Of a stretch of 64,000 nucleotides of DNA, positions 58,287-64,000 are shown in pieces (the stretch's first letter is position 1; every line of letters starts with the position of its first letter). Origin of the DNA: JBDIAG01 sp047974565. GTDB lineage: Bacteria > Actinomycetota > Actinomycetes > Actinomycetales > CAWJMD01. The notes under the pieces were generated by a model, which was not told the origin of the DNA, did no database searches, and saw only the letters and a program-made list of their open reading frames with translations. The position numbers and the translations under genes were made by a program. The stretch spans positions 1 to 64,000 of the forward strand of contig JBKECN010000014.1 of assembly GCA_047974565.1 (NCBI GenBank), in the 5' to 3' direction.

Positions 58287-58973
58287 TCAGATCACACCGA
58301 GTTTGGACGCCGCGTATACCGCCTCCGCCCGACCCGATGCGCCGAGTTTGCGCAGGATGTTGCCCACATGGAACTTGGCGGTGGCCTCGCTGACGAACAG
58401 GGCCGAGCCGATGTCACGGTTCGACTTGCCCTGGGCCAGCAACTGCAGGACCTCGTGCTCGCGGGCGGTCAGTGCGCGAGCCGCTTCGGCGTGCGGGGCC
58501 GAGATTCCGCGGACCATGGCGGCTGCTGAGGAAGCATCGAAAGCACTTCCACCGCAAGCGACATCGTCGATTGCACGAACCAGGGCCGAGGTGTCCACAG
58601 CCTTGACGACATACCCCCGGGCACCCGCCCGGACCGCTTGCAGAACGTACTCGTCCCCGATGAACGTGGTGAGCACAAGCACCGCGATCTGCGGGAACTC
58701 CCGGGTGAGCTGCGCGCATAGCAACAGTCCATCGCTGTCGCTGCCGGCGGAGAGCTTGAGGTCCAGCAGCACTACGTCGGGGCGATGTCGGTGCACAGCG
58801 TCCAGGGCCTCCTCCACCGAGCCCGCCTCGGCCACCACGTGGATCCCCGGCTCACGGTCCAGCAGCGACCGCAACCCCTGCCGCACGATGGCGTGATCGT
58901 CGACCAGGAGCAGCCGCGCGATGCCGGATGCCCGCGGACCGGGACGAGTGCGTTCGAGTGTGCTGGTCAGCAT
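58287..58973 (-). CDS. LuxR/NarL-family response regulator
   Basis: The 228-residue regulator has a receiver domain (LLLVDDHAIVRQGL near 21, phospho-Asp in VVLLDLKL near 70, TTFIGDEYVLQAVRAGARGYVVK) and a C-terminal LuxR HTH (LTAREHEVLQLLAQGKSNRDIGSALFVSEATAKFHVGNIL). The ATG at 58973 lies 7 bases after the sensor-kinase stop. It likely responds to alcohol or carbon state and controls the alcohol dehydrogenase or MFT genes. MadR-type regulators beside such dehydrogenases are a possible match. Confidence 0.85.
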   Translation of the reverse strand: MLTSTLERTRPGPRASGIARLLLVDDHAIVRQGLRSLLDREPGIHVVAEAGSVEEALDAVHRHRPDVVLLDLKLSAGSDSDGLLLCAQLTREFPQIAVLVLTTFIGDEYVLQAVRAGARGYVVKAVDTSALVRAIDDVACGGSAFDASSAAAMVRGISAPHAEAARALTAREHEVLQLLAQGKSNRDIGSALFVSEATAKFHVGNILRKLGASGRAEAVYAASKLGVI

Positions 58974-58980
58974 CGGTATC

Positions 58981-60453
58981 TCATCTCGTTGTGGTCGCAG
59001 GTGAGGTTCGAGTGATGCGAGCGGCCCTGGCGATGCCATCCCCGGCCGGGCGATGGCCGTGCGCTCCCGCTGTCACCCCGTCGTCCTGGCCGGCCGGGGT
59101 ACTCATCGCACGCAGACCGGGGCGGTGGTTCGCCGAGTCCAAGGGGACCCGAAGCTCCACTCGCACTCCCCCGATCCGAGAGCCACGCAAGGTCAGCGTT
59201 CCACCCAATGCGGCGATCCGCTCCTCCATCAGAGCCAGACCACGATGCCGACCGTCCGAGGGAGCCTCTCGTTCGAGCCGGAGCAGCCGGGTCAACTCCT
59301 CCGGGCGGCCCCGACCGTTATCGGCGACGCTGACCAACACCCGCTGGGGCTGATAGGTCACCCGAATGCAGACCCGGCTGGCCTGGGCATGGCTGGCCAC
59401 GTTGTACAACGCCTCCCCGACGCAGCGCACCAGTTCATGATCTCCGTCGTGCGGCACCGGCACGACAGTGCCGCTGACCCGGACGGTGACGCTGAACCGA
59501 CTCTCGTGTTGCCCGGCCACGGCGCGTAGCAAGGTCGGCAGGCTGGCCAGGTGGTGCTGGGCGGGCTGCTGCAGGGAGTAGATGGCCCGCCGCAACTGTT
59601 CGACGGCCGAGTCGGTGAGCTCGCGGGCGGTGTCCAACGGGGCGAGCGCGGCGGCGGAGGAACCGTCCGCAATCTCGTGCCGGGCCACCTGCACGCACAG
59701 GCCGGCGGACAGCACGGTCTGAGTGACGCTGTCGTGCAGCTCGCGGGCGATCCGGTGGCGTTCGGCGTCGAGCAACTCGCGCTGTCTGGCCAGGACGAGA
59801 TCGTCGCGGGTCTGGCGCAACTGCGCCGTGCGCTGATCCAGGTCAGCTCGGCGCGCCTCCACCTCCGCGTGCAGCCGCTGGGCCTGCCCGTAGAGCCGCT
59901 GACTCTCCTGATAGCGCTCACCCGCGTGCAGCGACACGGCGGCCTGGTTGGCCAGGATCCGAAGCACAGCCAGGTCATCGGGGTCAAGGTCCGGGTCCAG
60001 GCCGTGTCGAGCGGTGAGGCTGCCGACCACCGCGTCTGCCAGTCTCATACTTACCCGGGCCCAGCCCCGTTCGATGCTGGGCACCTGGCTTCCGGCCCGG
60101 ATGGCTCGCAGCTCGGCGGCAACATCGTGCGGGAGGGCGTCGGCCTCGGTGACCAGGGTGCCCTGCGGGTCGAGTGCCAAGAGCCGGGGCCGGGCCCCTG
60201 GCAGCTCGTGGTCGGCCAGGGCCAGTAGCACCCACTCCGCGCGCAGGTGACGCCCGGCGGCGCGGACCACTCCCTCCAGCAGCGCGCGCGGACCCTGTAC
60301 CGGGCTCACCAGTGCCCTGGAGATCGAGTCCATCGCGAGCACCGCGTCCCGCATCCGCTGGTCTGAGCGCACGAAGTGGCGGTAGTAGCTCGGCTTGCCC
60401 GAGCGGACTCCGGTGAGGCTGGCCAGATCTGGTGGCACGTGAGCGAGATTCAC
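58981..60453 (-). CDS. GAF-domain sensor histidine kinase (HisKA_3 type)
   Basis: The 490-residue kinase has no membrane segment, so it is a cytoplasmic sensor. It contains a GAF-like region (residues about 45-185, VSPVQGPRALLEGVV to NQAAVSLHAGERY), a coiled-coil-like linker near 190-220, the phospho-acceptor box ERHRIARELHDSVTQTVLSAGL and a catalytic domain with VGEALYNVASHAQASR and VADNGRGRP. It pairs with the response regulator downstream (7-base gap). The last 50 residues are extended and Ala/Thr-rich. The signal is unknown. Its place next to MFT genes suggests control of alcohol metabolism. Confidence 0.87.
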   Translation of the reverse strand: MNLAHVPPDLASLTGVRSGKPSYYRHFVRSDQRMRDAVLAMDSISRALVSPVQGPRALLEGVVRAAGRHLRAEWVLLALADHELPGARPRLLALDPQGTLVTEADALPHDVAAELRAIRAGSQVPSIERGWARVSMRLADAVVGSLTARHGLDPDLDPDDLAVLRILANQAAVSLHAGERYQESQRLYGQAQRLHAEVEARRADLDQRTAQLRQTRDDLVLARQRELLDAERHRIARELHDSVTQTVLSAGLCVQVARHEIADGSSAAALAPLDTARELTDSAVEQLRRAIYSLQQPAQHHLASLPTLLRAVAGQHESRFSVTVRVSGTVVPVPHDGDHELVRCVGEALYNVASHAQASRVCIRVTYQPQRVLVSVADNGRGRPEELTRLLRLEREAPSDGRHRGLALMEERIAALGGTLTLRGSRIGGVRVELRVPLDSANHRPGLRAMSTPAGQDDGVTAGAHGHRPAGDGIARAARITRTSPATTTR

Positions 60454-60457
60454 TACC

Positions 60458-61768
60458 TCACAACGCCTCTCGTAGCAGGCCGGCGATCTCCCGATGGCCG
60501 GCCGGACGGGGGTTCGTGGCCAGGCAGGCGTCGGTCAGAGTGGTGTCGGCGAGGTCGTCGACGTCCCCGGGCCGCACCCCGAAGCAGGCCAGTCGGGTGG
60601 GCAGGTCGAGGTCGGCGGCCAGGGTCCCGGCCCAGTCGGCCAGGCGGTCGGCAGCCGCTTGGGGGGATCTGCCGACCAGTCCGGCCGCCGCGGCGAGGTC
60701 CGCGTAGCGCGCGGTGCAGGCCGTGTTGTCCTGCCCAGCCTCGTCGACACCGGCGTTGTAGCGCACCACGTGCGGCAGCAGCACCGCATTGACCATCCCG
60801 TGTGGCGCGTCGGTGAGGCCACCGACCTGGTGCGCCATGGCGTGCACGGCACCGAGGATCGCATTGGAGAAGGCCAATCCGGCCTCCAGACTCGCCTGCG
60901 CCATCGCGGCGTGGCCGTCCAGGCCTGTGGACGAGGTCAGGCTCGGCCGCAGATTCTCGGCGATCAGTCGAAAGGCATTGAGTGCGTGTACGTCTGCCAA
61001 GGGATTGTGCGCGAGCGAGACATAGGCCTCGATCGCGTGGGTCAATGCGTCAAAGCCGGTCGCGGCATTGAGCTCAGGCGACATGGTGGTGAGCAGCCGC
61101 GGGTCGGTCAGGGAGATGTCGGGTACCAACGCGCGCCCCATGATGGACATCTTCACCGCCCGTGCGGTGTCGGTGACGATGCAGAACTGGGAGACGTCGG
61201 CCCCGGTACCGGCGGTCGAGGGGATCATCAGCATCGGCGGAATCGGCCCACCGACCTGGTCGATGCCGTCGCAGCCGAGGATGTCACCACCATCGGCAGC
61301 CATGATGGCGATCGCCTTGGCCGCGTCGATGCACGATCCTCCACCCAGGGCGATCAGCACGTCAGCCCCATGCTCGCGGTAATGCCGGGTCCCGGCCCTG
61401 ACCTCGTGGTCCTTGGGGTTCGGGGTCAGCCCCGCCCACACGCTGGGATGCAGCCCGGCCTGGCGCAAATGTGTGAGTAGCTCATCGACCCACGGCGTGG
61501 TCAGCAGACCCTCGTCCGTGACCACGAGCGGACGCACCGCTCCCAGCCGCCGCGCCGCATAGCCGGCCTCGGCCAGCGCCCCCACCCCGAAGAGAATCTC
61601 AGGTGCGTGGAACTTCACCGGCGCCCGGTGCGCGGAGGCGACTGCCTCGTCGCCGGCCGATGACGCCCCGGCCCCGCCGGGGACGGTGGCCGGAGCGCTC
61701 GACCCGCACCCGGACACCAGGTGCAGACTCCTGGAGCCCGGAGTGGGTCGAGCGCGGCGGGAAGTCAT
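60458..61768 (-). CDS. Iron-containing alcohol dehydrogenase
   Basis: This 436-residue group III dehydrogenase has VKFHAPEILFGVGALAEAG, LIALGGGSCIDAAKAIAI, TAGTGADVSQFCIVTD and ligand residues in GFDALTHAIEAY and GAVHAMAHQVGG...DAPHGMVNAVLLPHV. It may oxidise a primary alcohol. The first 50 residues are extra relative to the family. A GTG at 61618 (MKFHAPEILFG) would give the usual size, but the N-terminal stretch has gene-like third-position GC, so the longer start is kept. It follows the DUF4242 gene by 16 bases. Confidence 0.85.
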   Translation of the reverse strand: MTSRRARPTPGSRSLHLVSGCGSSAPATVPGGAGASSAGDEAVASAHRAPVKFHAPEILFGVGALAEAGYAARRLGAVRPLVVTDEGLLTTPWVDELLTHLRQAGLHPSVWAGLTPNPKDHEVRAGTRHYREHGADVLIALGGGSCIDAAKAIAIMAADGGDILGCDGIDQVGGPIPPMLMIPSTAGTGADVSQFCIVTDTARAVKMSIMGRALVPDISLTDPRLLTTMSPELNAATGFDALTHAIEAYVSLAHNPLADVHALNAFRLIAENLRPSLTSSTGLDGHAAMAQASLEAGLAFSNAILGAVHAMAHQVGGLTDAPHGMVNAVLLPHVVRYNAGVDEAGQDNTACTARYADLAAAAGLVGRSPQAAADRLADWAGTLAADLDLPTRLACFGVRPGDVDDLADTTLTDACLATNPRPAGHREIAGLLREAL

Positions 61769-61784
61769 GGCAACCGAGGGTCGT

Positions 61785-62054
61785 TCAGCGTCCGGTCGCG
61801 GGAGAGATCACGCCTTTGACCTCGCTGATCCGGTTGCAGGGGAAGCCACCGGCAGCGGCGTGCTCGCGGATCTTCTCGGGGTCGTCGGCGTCGTACACGC
61901 AGTAGAACTTGTCGTCGCTGACGTAGGACTCGACCCAGTCGATGTTCTCCATGCCGGCCAGCACCTCATTGGATTTGGCGCTGATGTCATGCAACTCCTT
62001 CTCGCTCAGGGATCCCGCGCCGGGGAGGTCTCTTTCGATGATGTAGCGGGCCAT
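61785..62054 (-). CDS. DUF4242-type small protein
   Basis: This 89-residue protein starts MARYIIERDLPGAGSLSEKELHDISAKSNEVLAGMENIDWVESYVSDDKFYCVYDADD. It matches the DUF4242 family of small ferredoxin-fold proteins (some bind nickel) with the R-D-L-P-G and W-x-x-S-Y-V-x-x-D-K-x-Y-C motifs. AGGAGTTGAGCGTC sets the start. It sits just upstream of the iron-ADH gene in the same direction, so a role linked to that metalloenzyme is possible. Confidence 0.75.
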   Translation of the reverse strand: MARYIIERDLPGAGSLSEKELHDISAKSNEVLAGMENIDWVESYVSDDKFYCVYDADDPEKIREHAAAGGFPCNRISEVKGVISPATGR

Positions 62055-62277
62055 GACGCTCAACTCCTGTCGGTGAATCACCCGGTCGGGGACCGGATCT
62101 GGGGTGGGGGCCGGTCTCAGCGACGCCGGCCGGGCCTGCTTCGGGAGCCGGGCCCGAGGGACGCCGCTGACGGCGACCCCGGGCCGGGACGACACCCATG
62201 ACAGCCGGCCCTTCGGCGGGCAGTCGGGGAAGGTCTGTGCTCACACCTGAGGCGCGTGGCCTCAGGTGCCAACGGCG

Positions 62278-63510
62278 TCAGACCCGGATGGACTCGTGCG
62301 TGGGAACCGGTAGCGGGCGTCCCTGGGTGGCCGGTGTGTCGCTCGCCCCGAGGGTGCGGATGAAGCCGTCGGGGATGATCACGTCGTCGCGGGACAGATC
62401 GCCGGTGCTGCGGTGACCCAGGCCGAGCAGGGCGGAGTCGATGCCGCCGCGCAGCACGTCCAGGACGTTCTCCACGCCCGCCTGGCCTCCCGCGGCCAGG
62501 CCCCACAGATATGCGCGTCCGATCATCACGGCTTTGGCACCCAGCGCCACCGCCTTGACCACGTCGCTGCCTCGCCGGACACCTCCGTCGAGCAGCACCT
62601 CCACCCGGTCGCCGACGGCGTCGACGATCGGCACGAGCATCCGGACCGCGCCGGGGGTGCCGTCCAGGTTGTTCCCGCCGTGGTTGGAGACCGAGATGGC
62701 GGTGACCCCCGCCTCGGCGGCGCTGATCGCGTCGTCCACCCGGCTGATGCCCTTGAGCATGAACGGTCCGCCCCATTCCTGGACGGCCCACGCCACGTCC
62801 TCCCAGCTGGGCGGAGTGGCTTGCATCCACTCCCCGTAGGCGCCGAAGAAGGTGGGCGGCGGGCCCTGCTCGGTGAGGTTCGGGGCGGTCAGGTCGGGAA
62901 GTTTGCCACTGCGCGCGAAACTGGCCAGCCAGCTCGGACGCAGGATCGCCTCGGGCGCGAACTGCACCATCGCCTTGAGATCGAGTTTCTCCGGGATCTT
63001 CGGGCTGCCCCAGTCCCGACCGTAGGAGAACGACCAGTCGAGGGTGAGGATCAACCCGGCGGCGCCGGCCCGTCGGGCCCGCTCCATGCGGGCCTTCATC
63101 ACCTCTTTGCCGCCCATCCAGTACATCTGGAAGAAGGTCTGCGGGTTCGCCGCGACCACCTCCTCGATCGGCTTGCTGGCGAAGGACGACAAGCCCATTG
63201 CCACCCCGCGCGCGGCCGCGGCCCGAGCGACAGCCACCTCACCGTCGGGGTGCACGGCCTGTACGCCGGTGGGTGAGATGAGGACCGGCATCGAGACGTC
63301 CTGTCCCATCACGCTGGTGCCCATCGAACGCTCGGCATGCAGACCCGCGACGTGCGGGGCGAAGCCGAGTTCGTGGAAGGCGGCCATGTTGTCGGCGTAG
63401 GAGATGCCGCGCTCGGAGCCTGCCAGCAATGCGGAGTAGACCGATGCCGGCAGGCGGCGCTTGGCCCGGCGCTGAGCCTCGGCGACAGTTTCGAACCAGG
63501 AACTAGCCAT
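62278..63510 (-). CDS. mftD: Mycofactocin-system FMN oxidoreductase MftD (lactate-dehydrogenase-like)
   Basis: The 410-residue FMN enzyme has ASSWFETVAEAQRRAKRRLPASVYSALLAGSERG, SPTGVQAVHPDGEVAVARAAAARGV, TLDWSFSYGRDWG, ISVSNHGGNNLDGTPGAVRML (catalytic His) and VLLDGGVRRGSDVVKAVALGAKAVMIGRAYLWGLA. It is the MftD family, which converts the MftE-released intermediate to pre-mycofactocin. It is separated from mftABCEF by about 10 kb, an unusual dispersal. The start at MASSWFETV matches the family. Confidence 0.93.
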   Translation of the reverse strand: MASSWFETVAEAQRRAKRRLPASVYSALLAGSERGISYADNMAAFHELGFAPHVAGLHAERSMGTSVMGQDVSMPVLISPTGVQAVHPDGEVAVARAAAARGVAMGLSSFASKPIEEVVAANPQTFFQMYWMGGKEVMKARMERARRAGAAGLILTLDWSFSYGRDWGSPKIPEKLDLKAMVQFAPEAILRPSWLASFARSGKLPDLTAPNLTEQGPPPTFFGAYGEWMQATPPSWEDVAWAVQEWGGPFMLKGISRVDDAISAAEAGVTAISVSNHGGNNLDGTPGAVRMLVPIVDAVGDRVEVLLDGGVRRGSDVVKAVALGAKAVMIGRAYLWGLAAGGQAGVENVLDVLRGGIDSALLGLGHRSTGDLSRDDVIIPDGFIRTLGASDTPATQGRPLPVPTHESIRV

Positions 63511-63744
63511 AGCGAAAATCCTTTGTCGGGTGCGTCTCACAAACTCTCCACTGTGAGAGTTATGCGAGAACTCTCCCGCGTCAGGCGAGTCCCGTCGAGA
63601 CCCGCGGGGAAAGTCACAGGTCGGGTCGAAACCCGCTGTGGACGGCTCGCGTGCTCGCCGGGGCGCGCCCGAAAGACGGACGGCCCCGACGAAACACGCT
63701 GTGGTCAGGGTGCGGTGGCCGAGCGGAGAACCGCCCGGCCGGCC
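63511..63744. other. Upstream region of mftD, no gene seen
   Basis: This 234-bp gap separates mftD from the next minus-strand gene. It contains an A/G-rich stretch near 63511-63560, CTCTCACAGTGGAGAGTTTG in gene direction. The CTCTCACAGTGGAGAG core is an imperfect inverted repeat (GAGAGTTATGCGAGAACTCTC is nearby too) and could be an operator. Confidence 0.35.
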
Positions 63745-64000
63745 TCAGAGTTCGCCGAGGGCGACGAGTTCTTCGGTGCTGAGCAAGCGCGAGCGAACGA
63801 GGAAGCGCACGCCTTCGGGCGCCTCCAGCGAGAAGCCGGCACCACGTCCCTTGACCACGTCGATGGTCAGATGAGTGTGTTGCCAGTACTCGAACTGCAA
63901 TCGGGACATCCACACCGGAACGTCGGGGATGCCCTCGACCTGCAGATCCCCGAGTTGCACGTCCGCGTCACCGGTGAGGAACTCCCCCGCCGGATAGCAC
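63745..64000 (-). CDS. DUF779-family protein, N-terminal part outside the window
   Basis: The visible C-terminal 84 residues include CYPAGEFLTGDADVQLGDL, MSRLQFEYWQHTHLTIDVVKGRGAGFSLEAPEGVRFLVRSRLLS. This is the DUF779 pattern, encoded next to NAD-dependent aldehyde dehydrogenases in many bacteria. The N-terminus continues past 64000. An aldehyde dehydrogenase gene is expected just beyond the edge. It is probably part of the alcohol/aldehyde oxidation set. Confidence 0.85.
   Translation of the reverse strand, partial: CYPAGEFLTGDADVQLGDLQVEGIPDVPVWMSRLQFEYWQHTHLTIDVVKGRGAGFSLEAPEGVRFLVRSRLLSTEELVALGEL

Noticed and set aside
1..64000. tRNA or rRNA genes
   Set aside because: No stretch with a tRNA cloverleaf, CCA end or rRNA conserved blocks was noticed while reading. 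This is a negative result by eye and a dedicated search could still find one.

Overview
The window is high-GC, densely packed DNA with strong G/C preference at third codon positions. Together with a mycofactocin (MFT) locus, NDMA-dependent alcohol dehydrogenases and mycofactocin-coupled SDRs, this points to an actinobacterium (Actinomycetota). I cannot name the genus from sequence alone. All calls come from reading the sequence and translations, with no database search.

Layout. (1) 1-2.5 kb: the 3' end of an IS30-type transposase, a possible remnant of a displaced gene, and three tandem near-identical SMI1/KNR4 (SUKH) immunity-type genes. (2) 2.5-11.0 kb, minus strand: a conserved hypothetical protein, an Old-Yellow-Enzyme-type reductase, MaoC hydratase, acyl-CoA dehydrogenase, HpcH-type lyase, acyl-CoA synthetase and enoyl-CoA hydratase, i.e. 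a beta-oxidation-like set. (3) 11.2-19.2 kb, mostly plus strand: a 2-oxoacid:ferredoxin oxidoreductase (korAB), then an atypical ferredoxin divergent from a cytochrome P450, a PNPOx-type flavin protein, a ferredoxin reductase and an MFS exporter. (4) 19.4-29.6 kb, minus strand: LLM oxidoreductase, SDR, ALDH, SnoaL-like protein, NDMA-type alcohol dehydrogenase, EthD-like protein, Baeyer-Villiger-type monooxygenase, esterase and a second ALDH. (5) 29.9-36.4 kb, minus: a tightly overlapping operon of two acyl-CoA synthetases, crotonase, two SnoaL-like proteins, thioesterase and a split MaoC hydratase. (6) 36.6-44.2 kb: two mycofactocin-coupled SDRs, two more SnoaL-like proteins and a complete branched-chain-amino-acid-type ABC transporter (livKHMGF). 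(7) 44.2-46.3 kb: a 2.1-kb non-coding repeat island with GTCACCCGGGTGAC palindromes in regular arrays flanking a 332-bp tandem repeat. (8) 46.3-64 kb: the MFT region. It holds mftG, mftF, mftE, mftC, mftB and a 32-residue mftA, an NDMA-dependent methanol dehydrogenase, a MoxR/CoxE-type pair with histidine-rich stretches, a candidate MFT methyltransferase (MftM), a two-component system, an iron-type alcohol dehydrogenase, a DUF4242 protein, mftD and a DUF779 protein cut by the window edge.

How it fits together (inference). MFT made by the right-hand locus would serve the alcohol dehydrogenases and SDRs spread over the window (23.6, 37.1, 43.4, 52.9 and perhaps 60.5 kb). The catabolic genes look like a route in which a substrate is imported by the LIV-type transporter and hydroxylated by the P450. 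Alcohols are oxidised to ketones or aldehydes by MFT-dependent enzymes, ketones are opened by the monooxygenase plus esterase, and the acids are activated to CoA esters and beta-oxidised. The substrate is not evident from the sequence.
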